NCBI RefSeq assembly: GCF_000373585.1
Contig: NZ_KB891878.1
Span: forward strand, 1-64,000
Length of the DNA: 64,000 nucleotides
Direction: 5' to 3'
DNA from: Streptomyces sp. MspMP-M5
Lineage (GTDB): Bacteria; Actinomycetota; Actinomycetes; Streptomycetales; Streptomycetaceae
Made by a program: the position numbers and the translations under genes. The notes under the pieces are model-generated. The model had not been told where the DNA came from. It did not search any database and saw only the letters and a list, made by a program, of their open reading frames with translations. Below, in pieces: positions 1 through 8,312 of this stretch (positions are counted from its first letter, which is position 1; every line of letters starts with the position of its first letter).

Positions 1-83
1 CCGTCGGCGTCGAGGGCCACCGCCCAGTGGTGCCCCTTACCGGCGTCGATGCCGACCCATATCCGCTCCTGCCGCGTGCTCAA
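1..83 (-). CDS. IS110-family transposase, N-terminal fragment cut by window edge
   Basis: Read on the minus strand from a TTG at 83, the first 27 residues contain GIDAGKGHHW, the typical opening of IS110/IS116/IS902 (DEDD, RuvC-like) transposases. The Asp in GIDAGK is the first catalytic acid of the family. The rest lies outside the window. The TTG start is a guess; the residues IWVGIDAGK are what identify the family. The element points away from the Mrp genes, so the DNA between 84 and about 290 should hold its non-coding end. The assignment is firm for so short a piece because the motif is highly diagnostic. Confidence 0.75.
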   Translation of the reverse strand, partial: MSTRQERIWVGIDAGKGHHWAVALDAD

Positions 84-295
84 CCGCGTTGCTCCGTTCC
101 ACCGTGACCAACACTCCCGTGGTCCGTAGAACACTCCGCCGACAGGTCCCTAACCAGCGATGACCGCAGTTCTCAATCAGTGGTCGGAGCGTCCCGGAGG
201 ACCGGGCGGCCATTCCTCTCGAGCCCTCAAGGGCAACCCACCATCAGCCACACCCGGTCCTCCCGGACCGCCTCACATTCTTAGGGAGACCTCCC
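84..295. other. Gene-free gap between IS110 head and Mrp operon
   Basis: No convincing reading frame lies in this 212-nt stretch. The left part should be the non-coding end of the IS110 element. In the IS110 group this end, upstream of the transposase, encodes a bridge RNA; that is known for the family and only inferred here. The right part carries an AGGGAG ribosome-binding site just before the ATG at 296. I could not place the exact IS boundary. Confidence 0.4.
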
Positions 296-562
296 ATGTC
301 CGAACTGCCGCTGGTGCTGGGGCTGCTCCTCGTGGCGCTCAGCGGGACCGCCACGGTGCTGGTCCGCGACCCCGTCCGGCAGTCGTTTCTGCTCTCCCTG
401 CTCGGCCTGGCCCTCGCGCTGCTGTTCCTGCTGCTCCAGGCACCGGACGTGGCACTGTCCCAGCTGGCGGTCGGCTCGGCACTGACGCCGCTGATGGTGC
501 TGCTGGCCGTCCGCAAGGTCCGCCGCCGGGCCCGCGACGAGCTGAGCGAGGAGCGGGAGTGA
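296..562 (+). CDS. Mrp/Mnh antiporter DUF4040 subunit (MbhD-like)
   Basis: An 88-residue protein with about three hydrophobic segments and a basic tail. It matches the DUF4040/MbhD-type small subunit found in multisubunit Na+/H+ antiporters (the piece fused to MrpA in other bacteria), including the family-like stretch QAPDVALSQLAVGSALTPL. A good RBS (AGGGAG) precedes the ATG. The TGA overlaps the GTG start of the next gene, so the two are translationally coupled. The usual upstream partners (MnhE, F, G) are not in the window; an IS110 element sits there instead. Confidence 0.8.
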   Translation: MSELPLVLGLLLVALSGTATVLVRDPVRQSFLLSLLGLALALLFLLLQAPDVALSQLAVGSALTPLMVLLAVRKVRRRARDELSEERE

Positions 563-1347
563 GCCGGCGCCTGCGGGCGTGGGTGCTCGCCCTCGGCGGA
601 CTGGGCTTCGCGCTGCTCTACGCCGCGGCCGTCACCGGGCTGCCGGAGTTCGGCGGCCGCTGGCACCCGTACGGCGACCGGGCGGTGCGGGCCGCGCTGG
701 CCAGGCACACCGCCAACGTCGTCTCGGCGGTCAACTTCGACCAGCGGGCGTTCGACACCCTCGGCGAGGAGTCCATCCTCTTCGGCGCCGTGCTGGGCGC
801 CGTGGTGCTGCTCCGCCAGGCCCGGGACGAGAACCGCCGGCCGCCCGCACCGGCGCCCGTCTCCCCGCCGGTCCGCCGCTACGCGCTGCTCGCCCTGCCC
901 GTCACCCTGCTGATCGGCGTCTACGTCGTGGCACACGGCCAACTCAGCCCCGGCGGCGGCTTCCAGGGCGGGGTGGTCGTCGCCACGTCGCTGCACCTGC
1001 TCTACATCGCCGTCGACTACCGGGCGCTGGAGCGCATCCGGCCGGTGGGGCTGTACGAGGTCGCGGACGCCGCGGGCGAGGCCGCGTACCTGCTGGTGGG
1101 CGCGGGTGCTTTGGTGGCCGGCGCCGCCTTCCTGACCAACGTCCTGCCCTACGGCACGTTCAACATGCTCTCCTCCGGCGGCACCGTCCCGCTGCTGAAC
1201 GCCGCGATCGGGGTGGAGGTGACCTGCGGGGTGGTGGTGCTGCTGGCCCGTTTCCTGGACCAGGCGGTGGAGATCGAGGACCCGGAGGGGGACGAGAACG
1301 GGGACGGCGGCGGAAACGGGAACAGGGGCGGGCCGGAACGACCATGA
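559..1347 (+). CDS. mnhB: Na+/H+ antiporter subunit MnhB, with MbhE-like N-terminus
   Basis: A 262-residue membrane protein. The N-terminal half resembles MbhE or the C-terminal end of MrpA (NFDQRAFDTLGEES), and the C-terminal half is a MnhB domain (HGQLSPGGGFQGGVV, then two to three membrane segments). It is therefore a fused MbhE-MnhB subunit of the cation:proton antiporter complex in the cytoplasmic membrane. The GTG at 559 overlaps the previous stop. A longer in-frame start at 160 would run through the previous gene and is rejected. The acidic, Gly/Asn-rich tail (about residues 240-262) looks disordered. Confidence 0.85.
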   Translation: MSRRLRAWVLALGGLGFALLYAAAVTGLPEFGGRWHPYGDRAVRAALARHTANVVSAVNFDQRAFDTLGEESILFGAVLGAVVLLRQARDENRRPPAPAPVSPPVRRYALLALPVTLLIGVYVVAHGQLSPGGGFQGGVVVATSLHLLYIAVDYRALERIRPVGLYEVADAAGEAAYLLVGAGALVAGAAFLTNVLPYGTFNMLSSGGTVPLLNAAIGVEVTCGVVVLLARFLDQAVEIEDPEGDENGDGGGNGNRGGPERP

Positions 1348-1360
1348 GCGGGGTGTGCGG

Positions 1361-1717
1361 ATGAGCGGGATGGACGTGCTGCCGTACGCGGTGGCCGGAT
1401 GGCTGTTCCTGGCGGGCTGCTACGGGCTGGCGACCAGCCGCAACCTGATCCAGGCGGTGGGCTGCCTCGCGGTCTGCCAGTCGGCGACGTATGTGCTGCT
1501 GCTCGCGGTCGGCTACCGGAAGGGCGCCACCGCCCCGGTCTTCTCCGACGTGACGCCCGGTTCCCGGCCGGTGGTCGACCCGGTGGTCCAGGCACTGGTC
1601 CTCACCGACGTCGTCATCGGCGCCACGGTCACCGCGCTGCTGCTGTCTCTGGTCATCCAGATAGCCAAGCGGCACCGCACGGTGGACCCGGACGAGCTGC
1701 GGGAGCTGCGCGGGTGA
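1361..1717 (+). CDS. mnhC: Na+/H+ antiporter subunit MnhC
   Basis: A 118-residue protein with three predicted membrane helices, of the MnhC/MrpC/NuoK-like family. The characteristic segment DPVVQALVLTDVVIGATVTA is present near residues 70-90. It starts 14 nt after mnhB; a GTG at 1355 is an alternative start. Its stop overlaps the GTG of mnhD. It acts as a small membrane subunit of the Mrp complex, which exchanges Na+ (or other cations) for protons. Confidence 0.88.
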   Translation: MSGMDVLPYAVAGWLFLAGCYGLATSRNLIQAVGCLAVCQSATYVLLLAVGYRKGATAPVFSDVTPGSRPVVDPVVQALVLTDVVIGATVTALLLSLVIQIAKRHRTVDPDELRELRG

Positions 1718-3522
1718 GCGTCGCACGGCTTCTTCCGCTGATCGTGGCCGGGCCGCTGCTGGGCGCGGCGCTGCTGGTGGGGGCGGGCCGGCGGCTGCCC
1801 CGTTTCGCCGCGGAGCTGATGGGGTGTCTGTTCTCGGCCGGGACGGCGACGTTGGCACTGGGTGCGCTGGCCGCCACCCCCGCGGCGGCGCCCCGGCCGG
1901 CCGAGTGGGTGGGCGGGTGGCGGCCGCACCGGGGTGCGGGAGTGGGCATCGTGCTGGTCGGCGACCCGGTCGGCCTCGGTCTCGCGGCGCTGGTGTCCGT
2001 GCTGGTCCTGGGCTCCCTGGCGTACGCCTGGCGGTACTTCGACGAACCGCCGCGCCGGCACGCCGGCTCCTTCCCGGGGCTGATGCTGCTCTTCCAGGCG
2101 GGCATGTGCGGTTTTGCACTGACCGGCGACCTGTTCAACGCCTTCGTCTTCTTCGAGCTGATGGGCGCGGTCGCGTACGCGCTGACCGGCTACCGGGTCG
2201 AGGAGGCCCGCCCGGTCCAGGGCGCCCTGGTCTTCGCACTCGTCAACTCCCTGGGCGGCTACGCCGCGCTGCTCGGCATCGGGCTGCTGTACGGGCGGAC
2301 CGGCGAGCTGGGGATGGCACAGATCGGCAGCCGGCTGGACGCCCACCCGGGCCGGGGCGGCGCCCTGGTCCTGGCGGCGTTCGTCCTGATCGTCGCCGGG
2401 CTGCTGGTCAAGGCGGCGGCGGTGCCGTTCCACTTCTGGCTGGCGGACGCGCATGCGGTGGCCCCGACGCCGGTGTGCATGCTGCTGTCCGGGGTCATGG
2501 TGGAGCTGGGCCTGTACGGCGCCCTCCGGGTGTACTGGACCGTCTTCGCCGGCCCCGGCGGGCTGCCGGCCGCCGGAGTGCACCGGGCGCTGCTGACGCT
2601 GGGCGTCGTGACGGCGCTGCTGGGGGCGGTGATGTGCTGGCTGCAGCGCCATCTGAAGCGGCTGCTGGCCTATTCCACGATCGCGCACATCGGCCTGTTC
2701 CTGGTCGGTCTGGCGGTGCTCACCCCGCGGAGCACCGGCGGGGTCGCGCTGTACGTCCTGGCGCACGCGGGCGTCAAGGCCGCCCTGTTCGCCTGCGTGG
2801 GCATCCTGCTGGACCGCTACGGCAGTGTCGACGAACACGAACTGCACGGCCAGGCGCGGGAACTGCCGCGGGTGGGCGTGCTGTTCGCGGTGGGCGGTCT
2901 GGCGCTGGCGGGGCTGCCGCCGTTCGGCACCGCGCTCGGCAAGGCGGCCGTCGAGGAGGCGGCCGGCGGCTGGGTGACGGCGCTGGGCGTGCTGGTCTCG
3001 GCGGCCACCGGCGGCGCGGTGCTGCGGGCGGCCGCCCGGGTGTTCCTGGGTCTGGGGCAGCGGCATCCGACCGACGCGCCCGAGGAGACGACCGGTGCGG
3101 GCGAGGAGCCGGAGACCCAGGGCGGGCTGCTGTCCCGGGTCCCCGACACCATGCTGGTGGTGCCCGCGGTGCTGCTGGCCGGCGCACTGGCGACCGGCCT
3201 GGTCCCCGGGCTGCCTGCGGCAGTCGGCCGGGCCGCCGGCGCCTTCACCGACCACGCGGGCTACACCGCTTCGGTGTTGCGGGGCACCCCGGCCCCGCCC
3301 GCGGCGGACGAGGCGCCGCGCTGGTCGGCGGCCGGGGTGCTGTGGGGCCTCGTGGCCACCGCGCTGGCCGCCACCGGTGCCGCGCTGTCCGTGCGGCGGC
3401 CGGTCCACCGGGAACCGGCCCGCTGGATGGTGCCGCTGCGCCGCCTGCACTCCGGTCACCCCGGCGACTACGTCGCGTGGTTCCTGGCCGGGCTGACGGT
3501 GCTGGCGGCGCTGGTGCTCTGA
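1714..3522 (+). CDS. mnhD: Na+/H+ antiporter subunit MnhD (proton-translocating)
   Basis: A 602-residue polytopic membrane protein of the proton-conducting transporter family (MnhD/NuoN-like). Recognisable motifs are FNAFVFFELMGAVAYAL, the FHFWLADAHAVAPTPV region with its conserved Lys just before it, and LKRLLAYSTIAHIGLFLVG. The GTG at 1714 overlaps the mnhC stop, and this is the last gene of the visible operon. It is presumably the ion-pumping subunit. No MnhE/F/G follows either, so the visible operon is incomplete. Confidence 0.88.
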   Translation: MSVARLLPLIVAGPLLGAALLVGAGRRLPRFAAELMGCLFSAGTATLALGALAATPAAAPRPAEWVGGWRPHRGAGVGIVLVGDPVGLGLAALVSVLVLGSLAYAWRYFDEPPRRHAGSFPGLMLLFQAGMCGFALTGDLFNAFVFFELMGAVAYALTGYRVEEARPVQGALVFALVNSLGGYAALLGIGLLYGRTGELGMAQIGSRLDAHPGRGGALVLAAFVLIVAGLLVKAAAVPFHFWLADAHAVAPTPVCMLLSGVMVELGLYGALRVYWTVFAGPGGLPAAGVHRALLTLGVVTALLGAVMCWLQRHLKRLLAYSTIAHIGLFLVGLAVLTPRSTGGVALYVLAHAGVKAALFACVGILLDRYGSVDEHELHGQARELPRVGVLFAVGGLALAGLPPFGTALGKAAVEEAAGGWVTALGVLVSAATGGAVLRAAARVFLGLGQRHPTDAPEETTGAGEEPETQGGLLSRVPDTMLVVPAVLLAGALATGLVPGLPAAVGRAAGAFTDHAGYTASVLRGTPAPPAADEAPRWSAAGVLWGLVATALAATGAALSVRRPVHREPARWMVPLRRLHSGHPGDYVAWFLAGLTVLAALVL

Positions 3523-3539
3523 GGTGACTCAGGCAGGAC

Positions 3540-5354
3540 TCAGGGGTACGACACCACGGTCGAGGGGACCGTCGAGCTGCCGGAGGTCGGTGCGCCGGTC
3601 TCGTTGATGACGTGTTCGAACTGGCCCTTGCCGCCGAGCGAGACGACCAGCAGGTCGTGGAACTTCACCCCGGGCGCGTTCGGGGCGGCGAAGCCGTGGT
3701 GCTGGACGATGCCGGGGTCGACATTGTAGTAGCAGTAGCTGCCCAGGCCCCATGCCTCGTGGGTGGTGACCGAGTCGGCGACCTTGTAGGCGGCGTAGCC
3801 CTTGGTGTCGCCGTCCTGGACGGCTGCCTGGTTCGGGGCGTCGTACGCCTTCTCGTTCTGCAGGAAGACGGTGCGGCCGCGCTGCCCGTACCACTGCACG
3901 TCATACTTGTTGAAGTGCTCCACGAACAGGCCGGTGGCCAGCACGTCGTCGCCGTTGACGCGGATGCCGTAGTCGGCGCGGTTGGTCTCCCAGCCGACGC
4001 CGTCGCCGTGGTCGGCGCGCCAGACCCAGGTGTGGTCGACGAGGGTGTGCCGGCTGTTGACGACGATGCCGGTGGTGGCCTTGCCCGGGCCGGCGCCGCC
4101 GATGCGCAGGAAGACGTCCTGGACGGTGGTCGGGTCGGCGGAGTGGTCCGCGGCGGCGCCGGCCGGGCCGATTTCGAGGAGGGTGGCGGAGTTGACCGGT
4201 CCGGCGTCGATGAGCAGGCCGGCCAGTCTGATGCCGTCGACGTCGGCGGTCTTCAGGGCGGTGACACCGTTGTCGGGGACGAGGGTGGCGTAGCCGAGGC
4301 CGAGGACGACGGTGTGCGGTGCGGTCACCCGGATCGGCTGGTCGAAGTGGTAGATGCCGGGCGTGAGGAGCAGGTGGAGGCCCTGGGCGAGTGCCTGGTT
4401 GAGGGTGGCGGCCAAGTCGCCGGGCTTGGCGACATAGCAGCTCGACAGCGGCAGCGAGGTGCCGCGCGGGGTGCCCTTGCCCCAGGTGACCCCACGGGCG
4501 CCGGTTCTCAACTCCGGTAGGAATACCTTGAGTTCGGCACCATCGAGGTGGAGGAAGGGCTTTTCGCGGGAGACGGGGGTGGTGTCGAGGACGGTGTAGG
4601 GCGGGTGGGGGAAAGTCTGCCCGGGGGCGCCCTCGACGCCCGAGAAGACCATGTTCCACACGCCGTTGGACCAGCCGCCGACCGCGCTGTCGCGGGCGTA
4701 CCACTGCTGTTGGGAGCGCGGCTCCACCGTTCCGTCGATCCGGCAGTCGGCGAGGTAGCCGCCACTGGCCCAGCCGTCGCCGGTGGGCGCGAGGCCGAGG
4801 CCGCCGCGGACGTGCATCCGGCGGAACGGCGCGGCCTGGGCGACGGCCCAGCGGGTGGTGCCGCTGACCGGGACGAGGGCGAGGTTCTCGGCGGAGCGCC
4901 AGAAGTTCTGCGTGGCGTTTCCGTTGAACCAGCCGGCGTCGACGGTGACATCGCCGTTGAGGGTGGTGTCGTCGGGCGACAGTCCCAGGCCGGCTATGGA
5001 GGTGTAGAAGCCGAGCTGGGCGTTGAGGCCGTGGTAGGTGCCCGGTGTGAACAGCAGGGCGTAGCGCCCGGTGCCGAACTGGGCCTTCTCCTGGCGCTTG
5101 AACACCTCGTCCAGTCGGGCCTGGATGTCCGGGGTGGACGGGTTGAAGATCAGGACGTTGGGGCCGAGGTCGCCGCCGCCGGGCAGCTCGCCGCGCGGGG
5201 CCCGGCGCCGCGGAGCGGCGCAGGCGGTGCGGGACAGGCCGAGCACGGCGGATGCCGAGGCGGCCGCGGCCCCGAGAACGGTCCGGCGGCCGACGGCGGG
5301 GCGCCCGGAGGTGGGGCGTTCGGGGGTGGCGGGTTCCTCGGAGGCAGGGCTCAT
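3540..5354 (-). CDS. Tat-exported right-handed beta-helix protein
   Basis: A 604-residue secreted protein. A twin-arginine signal (GRRTVLGAAAA, about residues 23-33) is followed by a hydrophobic run and a long region of parallel beta-helix type (pectate-lyase-like fold). Relatives are often labelled adenylyl cyclase in databases, but no cyclase motif is visible, so I do not use that name. The ATG at 5354 has a strong AGGAGGG site upstream; longer frames reaching 5477 lack support. It probably acts on or binds an extracellular polysaccharide; the substrate is unknown. It converges on mnhD, with stops only 17 nt apart. Confidence 0.8.
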   Translation of the reverse strand: MSPASEEPATPERPTSGRPAVGRRTVLGAAAASASAVLGLSRTACAAPRRRAPRGELPGGGDLGPNVLIFNPSTPDIQARLDEVFKRQEKAQFGTGRYALLFTPGTYHGLNAQLGFYTSIAGLGLSPDDTTLNGDVTVDAGWFNGNATQNFWRSAENLALVPVSGTTRWAVAQAAPFRRMHVRGGLGLAPTGDGWASGGYLADCRIDGTVEPRSQQQWYARDSAVGGWSNGVWNMVFSGVEGAPGQTFPHPPYTVLDTTPVSREKPFLHLDGAELKVFLPELRTGARGVTWGKGTPRGTSLPLSSCYVAKPGDLAATLNQALAQGLHLLLTPGIYHFDQPIRVTAPHTVVLGLGYATLVPDNGVTALKTADVDGIRLAGLLIDAGPVNSATLLEIGPAGAAADHSADPTTVQDVFLRIGGAGPGKATTGIVVNSRHTLVDHTWVWRADHGDGVGWETNRADYGIRVNGDDVLATGLFVEHFNKYDVQWYGQRGRTVFLQNEKAYDAPNQAAVQDGDTKGYAAYKVADSVTTHEAWGLGSYCYYNVDPGIVQHHGFAAPNAPGVKFHDLLVVSLGGKGQFEHVINETGAPTSGSSTVPSTVVSYP

Positions 5355-5364
5355 GAGTGACCCT

Positions 5365-5439
5365 CCTGATTCAGGAAGTGAAGACGTGGGGGGAGGTGGG
5401 GAGCGTGCTCCCGCCGTCGCATGCTTCAGCTTCCTGAAG
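5365..5439. promoter_or_regulatory. Paired inverted repeats upstream of beta-helix gene
   Basis: Two related palindromes lie in the promoter region of the minus-strand gene: CCTGATTCAGG at 5365-5375 and CTTCAG-CTTC-CTGAAG at 5424-5439. They share the core TTCAGGAAG in opposite orientation. This is a plausible two-site operator for an unknown regulator. The rest of the 5355-5593 gap shows nothing clear. Confidence 0.3.
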
Positions 5440-5593
5440 GGTGCGTCAAGAGGACGAACCGGAGTGCGCCCCGCCACAGCCGAGCCACCGTCAAGTTACG
5501 TGTACCTAAGGGCAGTTGATGCCCGTTGTGCAGCACCGACCGAAGCGGGACGCCTCGTTCCCGCCGTGTTCAAGAAGTGTTCGCTTCGACGCT

Positions 5594-6163
5594 TCACTCC
5601 ACCGTCTGATCCCCGTCGGGGAGGTCCTGGACGGTGACCTTGGCGTGCGGCCGGCCGAGCCCGTCCGCCACCGCGCGGGCCAGGCCGTCGGGGTCGGGCG
5701 CGGTGGGCACCGGGATCTGTGCGTCCTCCGGATAGCTCTCGATCGCCTTGGTGAAGTAGCCGGGATACCAGGCACCGACCGCGCCCCGGACCTCCACCGC
5801 GCGGACCGCGCGCGTCCCGATCCGCTGCCGGACGGCGCCGAGGATCCGGTCGGACCGGTATTCCCCGGGCACCTGGAACAGACTGGCGTGCGCGCCGATC
5901 TTTCCGCCGTCGGCCAGGCGGACGGTGATCGTCAGACAGCTGGTCACCGCGGGGTAGAGCAGCGTGCCGCCGGGCCCGACCTCGCCGACCTGGCCCTCGG
6001 TGATCCTGAGCGTGGTGGCCGGGGCCGCGGCGGGGGCGCTCGCCACCGCCGGGGCCGCCTGGGCCGGGGCAGCCGCGGCCACGCCGGCCGGCAGAACCAG
6101 GACGGCGGCGAGCGTCGCTGTCGCGCGGTTGCGTATGCCGGTCATCGCTGCGCCGCCCGTCAC
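5594..6163 (-). CDS. Small secreted protein of unknown function
   Basis: A 189-residue protein. After a short start comes a clear Sec signal peptide (Ala/Val/Leu-rich, ending near AQAAPA, about residue 37). The mature part has no motif I recognise; it contains two Cys-free beta-rich stretches and an acidic end. The GTG at 6163 overlaps the TGA of the upstream YciO gene (GTGA), suggesting translational coupling; an ATG at 6145 is an alternative start. Function unknown. Confidence 0.65.
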   Translation of the reverse strand: MTGGAAMTGIRNRATATLAAVLVLPAGVAAAAPAQAAPAVASAPAAAPATTLRITEGQVGEVGPGGTLLYPAVTSCLTITVRLADGGKIGAHASLFQVPGEYRSDRILGAVRQRIGTRAVRAVEVRGAVGAWYPGYFTKAIESYPEDAQIPVPTAPDPDGLARAVADGLGRPHAKVTVQDLPDGDQTVE

Positions 6164-6780
6164 TCGAACCGCGCCGGGTCGCCGGCGCCGCGCCGTACGA
6201 TCTCCATGCCGTCGCCCGAGAAGTCGACGACGGTGGTGGGCTCGGTGCCGCAGTCACCGGAGTCGACCACCGCGTCCACGACGTGGTCGAGGCGCTCCTT
6301 GATCTCCCAGCCCTGGGTCAGCGGCTCGTCCTCGTCGGGCAGCAGCAGGGTGCTGGAGAGCAGCGGTTCGCCCAGCTCGGCCAGGAGTGCCTGGGCGACG
6401 GTGTGGTCCGGGATCCGGACGCCGACGGTCTTCTTCTTCGGGTGCAGGAGCTGGCGCGGGACCTCCTTCGTCGCCGGGAGGATGAAGGTGTAGCGGCCGG
6501 GCGTCGCGGCCTTGATCGCACGGAAGACGTCGTTGTCGATGTGCACGAACTGGCCCAGCTGCGCGAAGTTCTGGCACACCAGGGTGAAGTGGTGACGGTC
6601 GTCGAGGTTGCGGATCGACCGGATGCGGTCGATGCCGTCGCGGCTGCCGAGCTGGCAGCCCAGGGCGAAGCAGGAGTCGGTCGGGTAGGCGATGAGCGCG
6701 CCCGACCGGACGGCGTCGGCGACGGTGGTGACGGTGCGGCGCTGGGGGTTGTCCGGATGGACGTCGAAGTACTTGGCCAT
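6160..6780 (-). CDS. YciO/Sua5/YrdC-type L-threonylcarbamoyladenylate synthase family protein
   Basis: A 206-residue protein of the YrdC-like fold. Visible family features are IAYPTDSCFALGC (about residues 30-42), the KxR-like RSIRNLDDRHHFTLVC segment, and PGRYTFILPA, then GVRIPDH and SSTL. True Sua5/TsaC enzymes make threonylcarbamoyl-AMP for tRNA t6A; the YciO branch is close but its role is less certain. Length and sequence fit YciO better than the housekeeping TsaC. The ATG at 6780 was chosen because homology begins with MAKYFDVHPDNP; upstream residues look non-coding. Confidence 0.85.
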   Translation of the reverse strand: MAKYFDVHPDNPQRRTVTTVADAVRSGALIAYPTDSCFALGCQLGSRDGIDRIRSIRNLDDRHHFTLVCQNFAQLGQFVHIDNDVFRAIKAATPGRYTFILPATKEVPRQLLHPKKKTVGVRIPDHTVAQALLAELGEPLLSSTLLLPDEDEPLTQGWEIKERLDHVVDAVVDSGDCGTEPTTVVDFSGDGMEIVRRGAGDPARFE

Positions 6781-6856
6781 TTTCGCGAGTCTAGGTGATC
6801 GCCGGGCCGACGCCCCTTCGGCGCGGGCGGGCCGCGGCCCGGTCCATACCAAAGTA

Positions 6857-6906
6857 TTGACGTGCCCACGGCGAGGGTTCACGCTGTGGTCGATTGGTCT
6901 GGACCA
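6857..6906 (+). promoter_or_regulatory. Chitinase promoter with DasR-type operator
   Basis: A -35-like TTGACG lies at 6857-6862. The palindrome TGGTCTGGACCA at 6895-6906 matches the DasR responsive element (ACTGGTCTAGACCA) closely. A degenerate copy, GGTCCATACCA, lies at 6841-6851. DasR represses chitin and N-acetylglucosamine genes in Streptomyces and is released by aminosugar phosphates. The site overlaps a TTG that a gene finder might call as the start, so the true start must lie downstream. Confidence 0.65.
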
Positions 6907-6938
6907 CCCCCTCTCTCTCGTCGGCTCGTGGAGGTCAA

Positions 6939-8201
6939 GTGCCCCCTCGTCAGGTGCCCCCTCGTCACCTCAGAACTCTCGCCGCCGGTATCGCGGCGGC
7001 CGCGCTCGCGCTCGGCGTCGCCGGCACGGCGCTCGCCACCGGCGACCGCGCCGCCCCGCGGTCCGCCGCCGCGGCCCCGGCCCCGAAGGCCCTGGGCAGC
7101 AACTGGTACGCGGCCGCGCCCTACCTCATGCCGCTCGACAACGACCCGCCGGACGCCGGCGCGGTCATGGACGCCACCGGCCTCAAGGCGTTCCAACTCG
7201 CCTTCGTCCTCGCGCCCAACGGCGGCGGCTGCTCACCGGCCTGGGACGGTCTCCACCCGGTCGCGTCGGACACCGCGGTGACCGGCGTGATCTCCGCGAT
7301 CCGGGCGAAGGGCGGCGACGTCTCCGCGTCCGTCGGCGGCTACAACGGCACCAAGCTCGGCCAGGCGTGCGGCACCCCCGAGGCGACCGCCGCCGCCTAC
7401 CAGCAGGTCATCGACAAGTACGGCCTGAAGGCACTCGACTTCGACCTGGAGGAGCCGGAGTACGAGAACTCCGCGGCGATCCACAACGAGATCGGCGCCG
7501 CCAAGATCCTCCAGCAGAAGAACCCCGGCCTCTACCTCTCCGTCACCACCGCCGGGACGGCCGACGGCACCGGCTGGTTCGGCAAGCAGATGCTGAGCGA
7601 GGCCAAGTCCCAGTCCTTCACCCCGGACAACTTCTCCATCATGCCGTTCGACGGCGGCTTCGACGGCGCCGCCGCCCAGACCTCCGCACTGACCCACTTC
7701 AACGCCGTCCTGCGGTCCACCTTCGGCTGGGACGAGGCCACCGCCTACGCCCACGAGGGCATCTCGCAGATGAACGGCCGCAGCGACTCCGGGGAGTTCT
7801 TCACCCAGGCCGACTTCCAGACCGTGCTGGACTTCGCCACCTCCCACCACATGGCCCGCCTCACCAACTGGTCCGTCAACCGCGACCGCCAGTGCACCCC
7901 GCCCGACAACAACGGCCGCACCTCCGGGACCTGCAGCAGCGTCCCGCAGGGTGCCTGGGACTTCACCAGGTTCTCGGTGCGGTTCGCCGGTGCCACACCG
8001 CCCACCGCACCTCCGACGACACCGCCCACCACGCCCCCGGGCGGCAGTTGCGCGGCCAGTCCCTACGCCGCCGGGACGGTCTACGTGGGCGGTGACACCG
8101 TCTCCTACCAGGGCCACACCTGGAAGGCCCGCTGGTGGACCCAGGGCGAGGCGCCGTCCACCGGCGGCTCGGGTGTCTGGCAGGACCTGGGCGCCTGCTG
8201 A
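6939..8201 (+). CDS. GH18 chitinase with C-terminal chitin-binding domain
   Basis: A 420-residue secreted enzyme. A signal peptide covers about residues 1-35. A GH18 catalytic domain contains the acid motif ALDFDLEEPEY (DxDxE; the Glu is the proton donor). A Pro/Thr linker (PPTAPPTTPPTTPPG) follows, then a CBM5/12 (ChtBD3) module of about 45 residues with the aromatic pattern YxxG..V..G..W.A.WW. It hydrolyses chitin outside the cell. The GTG at 6939 was chosen because GGAGG lies 4 nt upstream; the TTG at 6894 lies inside the DasR-like operator. The duplicated VPPR near the N-terminus means 6954 is also possible. Confidence 0.9.
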   Translation: MPPRQVPPRHLRTLAAGIAAAALALGVAGTALATGDRAAPRSAAAAPAPKALGSNWYAAAPYLMPLDNDPPDAGAVMDATGLKAFQLAFVLAPNGGGCSPAWDGLHPVASDTAVTGVISAIRAKGGDVSASVGGYNGTKLGQACGTPEATAAAYQQVIDKYGLKALDFDLEEPEYENSAAIHNEIGAAKILQQKNPGLYLSVTTAGTADGTGWFGKQMLSEAKSQSFTPDNFSIMPFDGGFDGAAAQTSALTHFNAVLRSTFGWDEATAYAHEGISQMNGRSDSGEFFTQADFQTVLDFATSHHMARLTNWSVNRDRQCTPPDNNGRTSGTCSSVPQGAWDFTRFSVRFAGATPPTAPPTTPPTTPPGGSCAASPYAAGTVYVGGDTVSYQGHTWKARWWTQGEAPSTGGSGVWQDLGAC

Positions 8202-8207
8202 CCCCGT

Positions 8208-8243
8208 GTGGGGAGGAGCGCTCGGCGGATCGCTTCTCCCCAC
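8208..8243 (+). terminator. Hairpin terminator after chitinase
   Basis: Seven nt after the chitinase stop, a 13-bp stem (GTGGGGAGGAGCG paired with CGCTTCTCCCCAC, one G-U pair) closes a 10-nt loop. There is no T-run, as usual for Streptomyces. Confidence 0.65.
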
Positions 8244-8312
8244 CCGGGCCCCGCCCGTGCGATGCGCCCAAGATCACACATCCCGGCGGCCGGCCGGGGC
8301 AGACTCGGCGGT

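Noticed and set aside
3540..5354. Adenylyl cyclase
   Set aside because: This label is common for relatives, but no cyclase motif is visible; the sequence looks like a secreted beta-helix protein.
6894..6938. Chitinase starting at TTG 6894
   Set aside because: The TTG lies within the DasR-like operator and has no RBS; GTG 6939 has GGAGG 4 nt upstream.
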